NCBI GenBank assembly: GCA_017469425.1
Contig: JAFUGJ010000001.1
Location: forward strand, 1 to 64,000
DNA from: Bacteroidales bacterium
GTDB lineage: Bacteria > Bacteroidota > Bacteroidia > Bacteroidales > UBA932
Direction of reading: 5' to 3'
Length of the DNA stretch: 64,000 nt
The translations under genes and the position numbers were made by a program. The notes under the pieces were generated by a model, which was not told where the DNA came from, did no database searches, and was given only the letters and a program-made list of their open reading frames with translations. Positions 34,708 to 42,877 of the stretch are shown one piece after another; the first letter of the stretch is position 1, and each line of letters opens with the position of its first letter.

Positions 34708-34715
34708 TACTTTTG
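34708..34715 (+). promoter_or_regulatory. Promoter -7 box for the TPR gene
   Basis: TACTTTTG on the plus strand, 33 bases before the TPR gene ATG; divergent to the M16-like promoter. Confidence 0.5.
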
Positions 34716-34748
34716 TAAGCAAGTATTGAACCAATAAATTATAAGAAG

Positions 34749-35678
34749 ATGAAAAAGCTTATCATTACCCTTGTGGCCGCGATGTTCGGATGCGCCCTTG
34801 CCAACGCACAGGATTTGAACTCCGCCATCGAGACCTACAACAATGCCGTTACCGCCAATGAGGCCGGTAACCTTGAGCTTGCCCTCACCAGCTTCAAAGA
34901 GGCACTTACCCAGGCTGAGGCTCTCGGCGACGAAGGAGCTGCGGTTGCTTCGGATTGCAAGACCGCCATCCCCGCCGTGCAGTTCAACATTGCAAAGAGG
35001 GCTGTAAATAACAAAGATTACGAGAACGCCATTGCAGGTCTGCGCGCCAGCATCGAAATTGCCGGGAAGTATGGCAACGACGACATCGCCGTGAGCGCCG
35101 CCGACCTCATCCCCCAGGTCCTGATGCAGAAGGCCAACGAGTTCTATTCCAACAAGAACTATGCTGAAGCCGTTGAAGGTTACAAGGCCGTGCTTGCAGA
35201 GGATGCCAACAACGGAGTGGCTTACCTGCGCCTGGGCGACTGCCTCAAGGCTACAGGTGAAAAGGATGCCGCAGTAGAGGCATTCAAGTCCGCCATCGAA
35301 AACGGACGCGAAAATGATGGCAAGAAGAAAATTTCCACCCTTTACCAGCAGGAAGCAAAGGCCGCCCTCGGAGCAAAGAAGTTTGACGCCGCGCTCAACT
35401 CCGCACTCGAGGCAAACAAATACCTTGAGACCGCTACTTCCTATCAGATTGCCGGCACAGCCGCTTCTGCAGCCAAGAAGCAGAAGGAAGCCATCGGATA
35501 CTTCGAAAAATACCTTGAGCTTGAGCCCAACGCCAAGAACGCAACCCAGATTTGCTACAATGTTGCCGTTTGCTACCAGCAGCTTGGCAACAAGGCAAAG
35601 GCTAAGGAGTACTACCAGAAGGCCGTGAACGACCCCAAGGTTGGCGCTGCCGCAAAGCAGATGCTTAACTCCCTCTAA
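34749..35678 (+). CDS. Exported tetratricopeptide repeat protein
   Basis: A 309-residue periplasmic protein with a signal peptide (cleavage after CALANAQ) and about six helical TPR-like repeats. The clearest are YSNKNYAEAVEGYKAVLAED, VAYLRLGDCLKATGEKDAAV, and QLGNKAKAKEYYQKAVND near the C-terminus. Lysine- and alanine-rich, likely abundant. TPRs mediate protein contacts and the partner is not evident. The U32 gene follows 5 bases after, probably on the same transcript. Confidence 0.87.
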   Translation: MKKLIITLVAAMFGCALANAQDLNSAIETYNNAVTANEAGNLELALTSFKEALTQAEALGDEGAAVASDCKTAIPAVQFNIAKRAVNNKDYENAIAGLRASIEIAGKYGNDDIAVSAADLIPQVLMQKANEFYSNKNYAEAVEGYKAVLAEDANNGVAYLRLGDCLKATGEKDAAVEAFKSAIENGRENDGKKKISTLYQQEAKAALGAKKFDAALNSALEANKYLETATSYQIAGTAASAAKKQKEAIGYFEKYLELEPNAKNATQICYNVAVCYQQLGNKAKAKEYYQKAVNDPKVGAAAKQMLNSL

Positions 35679-35683
35679 GAGGC

Positions 35684-37441
35684 ATGACCGGGCTGGAACT
35701 CCTTTCTCCGGCACGAAACGCTGACATCGGCATCGCTGCGATTGACTGCGGTGCCGATGCCGTATATATTGCAGGGCCGCAGTTCGGTGCCCGAAAGGAT
35801 GCAGGCAATTCCATAGAAGACATCGCAAGGCTGTGCGGATATGCCCATAAATTCGGGGCGAGAGTATTCGTAACCGTCAACATTCTCCTGCGCGACAATG
35901 AACTCGAAGAAGTTCACCGCCAGATGCTCGCGGAGCAGGAAGCGGGAGTCGATGCTTTCATTATCCGCGACACACGCATCTGCGGCTGGTCCGACATCCG
36001 GGTTCCGCTTCACGCATCGACCCAGTGCGCCATCAGGGATTTGGAAACCGCCCGCCTCTACGAGCAGGCGGGATGCAGCCGCATAGTGCTGGAAAGGGAA
36101 CTGCCGCTTCCGGTCATACGCGAAATCTGCGAAGGCGTAAGCTGCGAAGTGGAAGCCTTCGTCCACGGGGCCCTGTGCGTCTGCTATAGCGGGGAATGCC
36201 GTTTGAGCGAATGGATAGACGGGCGAAGCGCCGACAGGGGAGAATGTATACAGGCATGCCGTTCCATGTACGACCTTGCCGATGCATCCGGAAAAGTGCT
36301 GGTGCGCAACAAAGCCCTGCTTTCACTCAAAGACCTGAACCTCCACGACCGCATTGGCGAACTTGCCGAAGCAGGTATATGTTCCTTCAAGATTGAGGGA
36401 AGGCTCAAGAACGCATCGTATGTGCGAAACATCACCCGATATTACTCAGAAGCCCTCGATGTCCTTGTGGCGTCGGCACCGGACAAATACTGCCGGACCT
36501 CGTTCGGGAAAGTGTCCGGAGGCGTGGCCCCCGACCCTGGCAAGACCTTCAACCGAGGATATACCGAACTGTATTTCGACGGCATACGCAGCCGTGGATG
36601 GGCGGGTATGGATGCGCCTAAATCGATGGGCGAATTCATAGGCACCGTCACCGGCATCCGTAAAACCGGGCGCGACAGCATAGAACTGAGTCTCAGGCTC
36701 GCGGGCGACACCCGGCTTCGCAACGGCGACGGCTTTGCCTTCCCTGGCAAAAATGGAGTGGTCGGCTTCCGGGGCGACAAATGTGAAGATAACCGCATCC
36801 TCTGCAAGGACATTCCCCAGCTCCACAAAGGTCTGAGCCTCTACCGCAACATCGACACCGCTTTTGAAAAAGCGCTGGAAGCAAAACCCGCCCAGAGGCA
36901 CATTGCCGTGAGTCTTGACTTGATGATTCATGGCGAATGGAACATTGACATTACGGCCCGTACCGAGGACGGGAGGGAACTGCTAAGCCCTTTCAAGGCA
37001 GACCTTGAGAAAGCCGAGAACAGGGAAAGGGCGGAAGCCATGCTGAGGGAACAGCTGTGCAAAAGAAGCGGGCATTACATTTTCACACTTGGCAGCATCG
37101 ATGCCCGGACCAAAGGGGGAGAGCTCCCCCTTCTGAGCGCATCCACCATCAACAGCATCCGGCGCCTCATCGCCTCCGACCTGGATGTGCTTCCGGTCAA
37201 ATACCGCCCTATGCTGAACGCCGTTTCCCGGGCCGGAATTACGGACAAGGCATTGGCAGGAAAGCCTGTCGGCATGAATCCCCTGATGCGTACAAAATAC
37301 TGCATACGCTTCGAATTGGGGATGTGCCCCGTTCACCAGGGAGCCAAAGAATCCGGTCCGCTTTTCCTTCTCAACAACGGCCGCCGCATAGCCCTCCACT
37401 TCGACTGCAAAGCCTGCGAAATGACGCTTGCCGCTGAATGA
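35684..37441 (+). CDS. U32 family peptidase / RNA hydroxylation-type protein
   Basis: A 585-residue U32 protein. ELLSPARNADIGIAAIDCGA at the start, VNILLRDNELEE, HASTQCAIRD and the U32 signature EAFVHGALCVCYSGECRLSE (about 151-170) followed by RGECIQACR, with the cysteines that hold an iron-sulfur cluster in this family. A C-terminal extension (about 370-585, ending HFDCKACEMTLAAE) is usual in the long bacterial form. Relatives in E. coli make 5-hydroxyuridine in tRNA or 5-hydroxycytidine in 23S rRNA using prephenate, so an RNA-modifying role is more likely than proteolysis. Which RNA is unknown. Confidence 0.88.
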   Translation: MTGLELLSPARNADIGIAAIDCGADAVYIAGPQFGARKDAGNSIEDIARLCGYAHKFGARVFVTVNILLRDNELEEVHRQMLAEQEAGVDAFIIRDTRICGWSDIRVPLHASTQCAIRDLETARLYEQAGCSRIVLERELPLPVIREICEGVSCEVEAFVHGALCVCYSGECRLSEWIDGRSADRGECIQACRSMYDLADASGKVLVRNKALLSLKDLNLHDRIGELAEAGICSFKIEGRLKNASYVRNITRYYSEALDVLVASAPDKYCRTSFGKVSGGVAPDPGKTFNRGYTELYFDGIRSRGWAGMDAPKSMGEFIGTVTGIRKTGRDSIELSLRLAGDTRLRNGDGFAFPGKNGVVGFRGDKCEDNRILCKDIPQLHKGLSLYRNIDTAFEKALEAKPAQRHIAVSLDLMIHGEWNIDITARTEDGRELLSPFKADLEKAENRERAEAMLREQLCKRSGHYIFTLGSIDARTKGGELPLLSASTINSIRRLIASDLDVLPVKYRPMLNAVSRAGITDKALAGKPVGMNPLMRTKYCIRFELGMCPVHQGAKESGPLFLLNNGRRIALHFDCKACEMTLAAE

Positions 37442-37444
37442 TTG

Positions 37445-37849
37445 CTATAACATGGCCATAGATAATTCCGAGCCTATTCTCTTTATTGCTGCCATAATCT
37501 TTCTTGTTGTCTTTTCGCTGGGATAGGCAAGGCCATTTTTATATTGACGCATCTTGGATTCGTTTATGCCGGCATAAACGGCGAATTTGCTCGTATTGAT
37601 AAATTCGAAATAATTGAAAAAGGACGGAAGGTCATATTTAAATTTGATATTTATTTCCTCCGGAGAGATATGGGTTATTCCTTCTGTTTGCGCATCCTCT
37701 ACCGCCTCGGCTATACATTCTTTAAAATCAAGTCTGGCTTCTTCAACGCTCTCACCAAAGCCGCCAAGGCAGGTTCTTCCGAGAACAGTTTCAGACCTGA
37801 TGCCATAAAGTCCATCCGGACCTTTTTCAATTATTGCTTCTATTGTCAT
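37445..37849 (-). CDS. hicB: HicB-family antitoxin with C-terminal helix-turn-helix
   Basis: A 134-residue antitoxin: the N-terminal HicB half (MTIEAIIEKGPDGLYGIRSE, then GESVEEARLDFKECIAEAVE) resembles a degenerate RNase H-like fold, and the C-terminal half (about 85-130, SKFAVYAGINESKMRQYKNG) is a DNA-binding helix-turn-helix. It neutralises HicA and represses its own promoter. It starts 2 bases after hicA, in toxin-first order typical of HicAB. Confidence 0.9.
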   Translation of the reverse strand: MTIEAIIEKGPDGLYGIRSETVLGRTCLGGFGESVEEARLDFKECIAEAVEDAQTEGITHISPEEINIKFKYDLPSFFNYFEFINTSKFAVYAGINESKMRQYKNGLAYPSEKTTRKIMAAIKRIGSELSMAML

Positions 37850-37851
37850 AA

Positions 37852-38034
37852 CTATATACCGGCTTGTTTCACTATCACCCTCAATGTTCCCACAGGTATC
37901 TCTTTAGCCTCATGGCGTGGTATTATAATTACCAGCCCGGTTTTTGGCGAATACCATCTATCGTGTCGTTTACCAGATTTCAACGGATAACAACCATTGC
38001 TTCTTAGTATTCTCTCCAATTCTCCCCTCTTCAT
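37852..38034 (-). CDS. hicA: HicA-family mRNA interferase toxin
   Basis: A 60-residue HicA (double-stranded RNA-binding fold): MKRGELERILRSNGCYPLKS, GKRHDRWYSP (the catalytic His is in RHDRW), IPRHEAKEIPVGTLRVIVKQ. The ATG at 38034 gives the family's normal length. The frame continues 14 codons upstream, but that would cover the promoter. Cleaves translated mRNAs when not bound by HicB. Confidence 0.92.
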   Translation of the reverse strand: MKRGELERILRSNGCYPLKSGKRHDRWYSPKTGLVIIIPRHEAKEIPVGTLRVIVKQAGI

Positions 38035-38046
38035 GTCCAAGTCGTA

Positions 38047-38077
38047 CAAAAATAACGATTTCGTTACTAATTTCAAA
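38047..38077 (-). promoter_or_regulatory. hicAB promoter
   Basis: TTTG (38077-38074), 19 bp, TATTTTTG (38054-38047) on the minus strand, a full Bacteroides-type promoter. The -33 lies 1 base... within a few bases of the neighbouring lipoprotein's stop codon. Confidence 0.85.
38053..38066. promoter_or_regulatory. Probable HicB operator
   Basis: TAACGA-TT-TCGTTA, a perfect 6-bp inverted repeat with 2-base centre, sits in the promoter spacer and touches the -7 box. This is where a HicB (or HicAB) dimer would block RNA polymerase. Binding is inferred. Confidence 0.65.
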
Positions 38078-38078
38078 A

Positions 38079-39242
38079 TTATTCCAGGGCGAATGTCAGC
38101 ATTACATCACCGAAACGGCCTTCGATTTCTTTCCCTTTGGTGAAATAACTGGAGCCAAGCTGGCCGCGCCAGACAATGTCGTCATACTGATGCAGGGGGA
38201 TTTCCAGGTCAAAGCCCCAGGTCTTCGACTTTATTTTCACCGTCGTAGAGCATTTCCAAGTGGTAATCGTGCCACCGTCGTCCTCGGTGATGAGGAAGGC
38301 GAGCTTGTCCAGCTGGTCGGAGAAATCCGTCACCATAAGTGCATTGAAAGTCTTTTTTACGCCAATCTCGCTGCGCTTGACTACCACTATGAAGTCGGTA
38401 ACCGAAGGGGTATAATTATGGAGTTCATCCTCCGTGCCTGCATAAAAGGCATTCACCGCACCAACCTTCACCCAGAATTCGGAGCCCCCGGCGAACCATG
38501 TGTCGTAGTTGCGCAGCATCGTGAAGTCCTTGATATAGAGATTGTATTTCCTAGCGCCGGAATCATCATCCTCATCATCCAAATCGTCCAACAGGGCCTT
38601 GCTCTTGAAGTAGCTGCTTAGGGGGACATAACCCGAATCGTCGTTATTGTTGATTACCCACACAGGACGGGTTTTTGCGGTGCGCTCGTCAACCAGCACG
38701 GAATCCGTCACCATATAGGCACCGTTGTCACCGTCTATGACATAGCCGTAATTGGCATCGGCATCCAGACCGGGGTCGAAGGTTATCAGGGGCAGCGTTT
38801 TTCCGTCCCATTCCTCGGCATAAGGCCAATATATCTGCATGCCTGAGTCGCGCAGCCCGTCGAGATACGCCTGCACATCGGCTGCACCGGCTTTGGTCCC
38901 TGCCTTGCAGGCAAGATAATCCTCAATCAGATTGCGTATGGGGTTGCGGTAGGAGGCCGCCTTTGCTGCAGCCTTGGTGGCATTGTCACCCACTCCTGCG
39001 CCGGGCAGGGTGAGAAGGTCGCACATCATGTATTCTTCGTCATAGCCGTTGCTGATGGAAGAACTGACGGCGTCGTAAACTTCGTCCATCTGTTCGGCAC
39101 CGATTGGAAGAGAAGCGAGCATGAGCGCAAGGTCGCGCCGGGAGGAACTTTGCTCCGATGCACGGAACGGAACATCGTTTTTGGAAGAACAGGACAGCAG
39201 GAGAAAAGCTGCAATAAGCGAGGTTACATAACAAGTTTTCAT
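38079..39242 (-). CDS. Lipoprotein of unknown function
   Basis: A 387-residue lipoprotein (MKTCYVTSLIAAFLLLSC, Cys18). After a helical N-terminal region, it has a beta-rich middle with LPLITFDPGLDADANYGYVI and RPVWVINNNDDSGY, an acidic stretch LDDLDDEDDDSGA, and a C-terminal beta domain ending GDVMLTFALE. I do not recognise the family with confidence. The longer frame from 39323 is rejected because ATG 39242 begins a textbook lipoprotein signal. It is monocistronic between ddl and hicAB. Confidence 0.8.
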   Translation of the reverse strand: MKTCYVTSLIAAFLLLSCSSKNDVPFRASEQSSSRRDLALMLASLPIGAEQMDEVYDAVSSSISNGYDEEYMMCDLLTLPGAGVGDNATKAAAKAASYRNPIRNLIEDYLACKAGTKAGAADVQAYLDGLRDSGMQIYWPYAEEWDGKTLPLITFDPGLDADANYGYVIDGDNGAYMVTDSVLVDERTAKTRPVWVINNNDDSGYVPLSSYFKSKALLDDLDDEDDDSGARKYNLYIKDFTMLRNYDTWFAGGSEFWVKVGAVNAFYAGTEDELHNYTPSVTDFIVVVKRSEIGVKKTFNALMVTDFSDQLDKLAFLITEDDGGTITTWKCSTTVKIKSKTWGFDLEIPLHQYDDIVWRGQLGSSYFTKGKEIEGRFGDVMLTFALE

Positions 39243-39324
39243 AGTCCACAATGTTTTTGCAAAGTGAACCAAAAAAATCCGTTTTAAATAGGTTTGAAAA
39301 CGCTTAAATGCACATTTATGCAAT

Positions 39325-39377
39325 CAGGCGGCCTCCAGAGCCGAAATCTTTTTCGATTTCAACGGGAAGACCGCCTG
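39325..39377. terminator. Inverted repeat after ddl, possible terminator
   Basis: CAGGCGG (39325-39331) pairs with CCGCCTG (39371-39377), and inside is a second stem GAAATC/GATTTC (39343-39348 with 39355-39360). The T-rich tail (TTTTTCTTT) is on the plus strand, the opposite of what ddl needs. It may still end the ddl message or be bidirectional. Confidence 0.4.
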
Positions 39378-39403
39378 TTTTTCTTTAAAATGCGACTCGC
39401 CGG

Positions 39404-40423
39404 CTAACCGTTCTCGATAATGTCGGTAAGGAAGTCGGTAATGTCGAGCCCGGCGGCACGCACCATCTTGGGAACGAGCGAAGCGCTGGTCATGCCGGGA
39501 ATGGTGTTCACCTCCAGGAAATGCAGCCCCTGGGTTTCGCTGTAAATGTAGTCCATCCTCACCAGCCCGGAGCAATCCAGATTCTCATAGATGCGGACCG
39601 TGGTGTCCTGCACCAGTTTCACTATCTCTTCCGACGCCTCGGCAGGGCAGACCTCGCGGCTGTGCCCGTTGTACTTTGCATCATAGTCGAAATAATCGTT
39701 TTCAGTAATGATTTCGATGATGGGAAGGGTATGCACGGAGCCCGAAGTGCGATAGGCCGCACAGGTAAATTCACGCCCGGAAATTCCCTGCTCCACCAGC
39801 ACGGTAGGCCCTTCGGAGAATGCGTAACCCACAGCCGTAACCAGGTCGGCGGGATTCTTCACCTTGGTTACCCCGAAGCTCGACCCGCCGATGGTAGGCT
39901 TCACGAATACGGGGAATTGCAGGCTCTTCTCCACCTGCGAAGCAAAGGTCTGCAGGTCTGCACCCTTGTGGACGAAAGCATCGGGAGCGCACTTCACTAT
40001 GCCCAGGTCGCGGATATAGCTCTTGCAGGCATATTTGTCGAAAGCGATTGCGCTGACAGCCGAAGAACAGGTACTGAAGGGGATTCCCAGCATTTCCAGG
40101 TATCCCTGCATCTGCCCGCTTTCTCCGGGAGCGCCATGCTGCACTATATACACATAGTCGAATTTCACCTTGCCTCCGAGGACGGTGACGCTGAAGTCGG
40201 TTTTGTCCACTTCGGGGCGGGCTCCTTCGGGGAAAGTAACCCTCATGGCATCCTTCTTCTTGAAAGCCATGAGCTCCCAGTGCCCGAAACGCGCGAAAAT
40301 CTCATAAACATCGTACCTGTCGCCATCCAGGCGGGAAGCCACAAATTCCCCACTGCGGCATGCTACCTCCCATTCGGAGGAATCGCTGCCGTATATGACT
40401 GCTATGGTTGTGTATTTGCCCAT
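39404..40423 (-). CDS. ddl: D-alanine--D-alanine ligase
   Basis: A 339-residue ATP-grasp ligase that makes the D-Ala-D-Ala end of the peptidoglycan stem peptide. It has VQHGAPGESGQMQGYLEMLG (about 94-113, family signature), FPVFVKPTIGGSSFGVTKV, LVEQGISGREFTCAAY, and LVRMDYIYSETQGLHFLEVN (metal and ATP site). Start adjoins the PBP1A stop (2 bases apart), forming a small cell-wall operon. Confidence 0.96.
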   Translation of the reverse strand: MGKYTTIAVIYGSDSSEWEVACRSGEFVASRLDGDRYDVYEIFARFGHWELMAFKKKDAMRVTFPEGARPEVDKTDFSVTVLGGKVKFDYVYIVQHGAPGESGQMQGYLEMLGIPFSTCSSAVSAIAFDKYACKSYIRDLGIVKCAPDAFVHKGADLQTFASQVEKSLQFPVFVKPTIGGSSFGVTKVKNPADLVTAVGYAFSEGPTVLVEQGISGREFTCAAYRTSGSVHTLPIIEIITENDYFDYDAKYNGHSREVCPAEASEEIVKLVQDTTVRIYENLDCSGLVRMDYIYSETQGLHFLEVNTIPGMTSASLVPKMVRAAGLDITDFLTDIIENG

Positions 40424-40425
40424 AT

Positions 40426-42768
40426 CTATTCGAAATAATAATCTTCTTCGGAACGGTTCTCAGCCTGCCCCTCGTCGGTAGTTTCAATGTCACCGCCGGT
40501 GCAGTCGAGGCCAAGCGATATGCCTGCAGGAGCCACGAAGCGGTCAGACTCGCTGAAAATGCCGTCGGCAATGCACTTCTTCATCCAGATACCCCATATT
40601 GGCAGGGCCATGTTGGAACCGCTTCCCAAAGCGAGGGAATTGAAGTGGACCTGACGGTCTTCGCCTCCTACCCATACGCCGCAGGTAATGCTGGGAGTGT
40701 AGCCTATGAACCAGCCGTCGGAGTTGTCGTTGGTGGTGCCTGTCTTGCCTGCAATCTCACCCTTCAGCCCGTAAGACGCCCTAAGCCTCGCTCCGGTGCC
40801 GTGGTTCACCACGCCTTCCATCAGGTTGACCATGAGATAAGCCGTGTTCTCGCCGATGGCCTCGCGCTTGCGGTTGTTGAATTCCGAAAGCACATTCCCC
40901 TGGCTGTCCTCGATGCGGGTCACATACATGGGGGTGATATACACTCCCCTCGAAGGCAGGGAATTGTAGGCCGCAACCATTTCCTTTATGGAGATGTCGG
41001 CGGCGCCTACACAAAGCGCGTAGACCTCTTCAAGATGACTGTAAATGCCCATCTTGTGCATCATCTCCGCCATGGCATGCGGGCCGAACTGCTTCATGAG
41101 GTAGGCGGAGATATTGTTGGAAGAATGGGTGAGCCCCCATTTGAGCGTCACCGTCTTGCCTATCCACTCGTCCTTGTCGGTGGAACGGGGAGTCCAGTCG
41201 GAGCCGTCTCCGGCAATGAACGACTGAGACACATTGATAACCTTGTCGCAGGGCGACATACCCTCCTGCATTGCAAGGGTATAGAGGAAAGGCTTGATGG
41301 TGGAACCCACCTGACGCTTTCCCTGGCCCACATTGTCGTACTTGAAATAACGGTAGTTGGGTCCTCCCACATACGCCTTGATATGGCCGGTGACCGGTTC
41401 AATCGCCACCATGCCGCAGCGCAGTATCCCTTTGTAATAAAGGATGGAGTCATTGGGAGTCATGGTGGTATCTACATATCCCTTGCGGCCCCAGGAGAAC
41501 ACCCTCATCTTGACGGGTTTGTCGAACTGGGCGAGAATGTCGCTTTCGCTCACGCCTGCCTTCTTCTGAAGACGATAGCGGTCGCTCCACCGGCGGGCGT
41601 TCGCCATAAGGCGGTCGCGGGTAGCCTTGTCGACATCGGATGCAAACGGGGCATTCTTCTTCCATTTGAGCTCGCGGTTGAAAGCCGGTTGGAGATTTCC
41701 TCCAAGGTGCTCTGCCACCGCCTGCTCCGCATTCAGCTGCATGCGGTAGTTGATGGTGGTGTAAATGCGAAGGCCGTCCTTGTCGAGATTGTACTTTTCT
41801 CCGCCCGGTTTCTTGTTCTTGTTGAGCCAGCCGTAGAGGTCGTCATCGCGCCAGCGCAGCGAATCCGCAGCATAGTCTTCCGCATACTGATAGTCGCTGC
41901 GTTTGGGCTTGGTGGCGTTCATGTCGCGCCGCAGGTTGTCGCGGAAGTAAGGAGCGAGCCCCGCATTGTGATCGCGCACCTGATAGTTGAGAACGATGGG
42001 CAGCTGCTTGATGGAATCAGCGGCGGCTTTGTCCAGATATTTTCCCTTGACCATGCGGTCAATCACGAAGTTGCGGCGCACCAGGGCCCTGTCGGGATTG
42101 AGCGCAGGGTTGTAGCGGGTGGGCTTGTTCACCATTCCCACCAGCGTGGCCGCTTCTTCCACCGTGAGTTCGGCGGGGAGCTTGTCGAAGAAGGTTTCGG
42201 ATGCCGCGCGAATGCCATAGGCGCTGCTGCCGAAGAAGACCGAGTTGAGATACATGTCCAGAATCTCGTCCTTGGTGTAGTTGCGTTCGAGCTTGACGGC
42301 GGTAATCCATTCCTTCAGCTTTATCCACACCATGCCAATCTTTCCCACATTTTCCTTGCGGGGATAGAGGGTCTTGGCGAGCTGCTGGGTGATGGTAGAA
42401 CCTCCGCCCTGGCTGCTGTCACGCATGAGGATGGTCTTGAAGGCCACGCGCAGAAGGCCCTTGATGTCAATGCCGGAATGCTTGCGGAAGCGGGCGTCTT
42501 CAGTGGAGATGGCGGCGGCCACCAGATTCGGCGAGAGTTCGTCGTAACTCACATAGGTGCGGTTCTCGATATGGAAGGTGGTAAGCACCTCTCCCCCGTC
42601 GGCTATGACCTGGGTTGCGAGCTTGCTGTCCGGATGCTCCAGCTCCTCGAAAGACGGGATGTGCGAGAACATCCAAACAAGCAGCAGGAGGAAGATGATG
42701 AGAGCGAAAGGGGCCGTCACCAGAATCCAGAACCACTTTATGATTTTTTTCTTGGTAGTATCTTCCAT
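40426..42768 (-). CDS. mrcA: Penicillin-binding protein 1A (bifunctional)
   Basis: A 780-residue class A PBP. It has a cytoplasmic tail and one transmembrane helix (about 10-30), then the glycosyltransferase domain (STEDARFRKHSGIDIKGLLR with catalytic Glu, GGSTITQQLAKTLYPRKENV), and the transpeptidase domain with SxxK in RQVGSTIKPFLYT, SSNN (HSSNNISAYL) and KTGTTNDNSDGW. The enzyme polymerises and cross-links peptidoglycan. Upstream of ddl in the same operon. Confidence 0.97.
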   Translation of the reverse strand: MEDTTKKKIIKWFWILVTAPFALIIFLLLLVWMFSHIPSFEELEHPDSKLATQVIADGGEVLTTFHIENRTYVSYDELSPNLVAAAISTEDARFRKHSGIDIKGLLRVAFKTILMRDSSQGGGSTITQQLAKTLYPRKENVGKIGMVWIKLKEWITAVKLERNYTKDEILDMYLNSVFFGSSAYGIRAASETFFDKLPAELTVEEAATLVGMVNKPTRYNPALNPDRALVRRNFVIDRMVKGKYLDKAAADSIKQLPIVLNYQVRDHNAGLAPYFRDNLRRDMNATKPKRSDYQYAEDYAADSLRWRDDDLYGWLNKNKKPGGEKYNLDKDGLRIYTTINYRMQLNAEQAVAEHLGGNLQPAFNRELKWKKNAPFASDVDKATRDRLMANARRWSDRYRLQKKAGVSESDILAQFDKPVKMRVFSWGRKGYVDTTMTPNDSILYYKGILRCGMVAIEPVTGHIKAYVGGPNYRYFKYDNVGQGKRQVGSTIKPFLYTLAMQEGMSPCDKVINVSQSFIAGDGSDWTPRSTDKDEWIGKTVTLKWGLTHSSNNISAYLMKQFGPHAMAEMMHKMGIYSHLEEVYALCVGAADISIKEMVAAYNSLPSRGVYITPMYVTRIEDSQGNVLSEFNNRKREAIGENTAYLMVNLMEGVVNHGTGARLRASYGLKGEIAGKTGTTNDNSDGWFIGYTPSITCGVWVGGEDRQVHFNSLALGSGSNMALPIWGIWMKKCIADGIFSESDRFVAPAGISLGLDCTGGDIETTDEGQAENRSEEDYYFE

Positions 42769-42877
42769 TTTTTAATCTTCGATTAGTTTACAAAATTAAA
42801 TATTTTTCGGGAACAATTTTTGAAAATTAGCGAGTTTGTTTTTTACTTTGCAAGCGCAAACACTTAATGTTGCTGAT

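Noticed and set aside
35684-37441. Simple reading of the U32 protein as a secreted collagenase
   Set aside because: There is no signal peptide, and the cysteine pattern is that of the RNA-hydroxylation U32 members.
39324-39575. An 83-codon minus-strand frame at the ddl end
   Set aside because: Overlaps ddl in another frame on the same strand and runs over the inverted repeat. No family resemblance.
40408-42786. A 792-codon open frame on the plus strand
   Set aside because: It lies exactly antisense to PBP1A, whose catalytic motifs are intact. The predicted protein has no recognisable domain. It is a by-product of GC-rich codon use.
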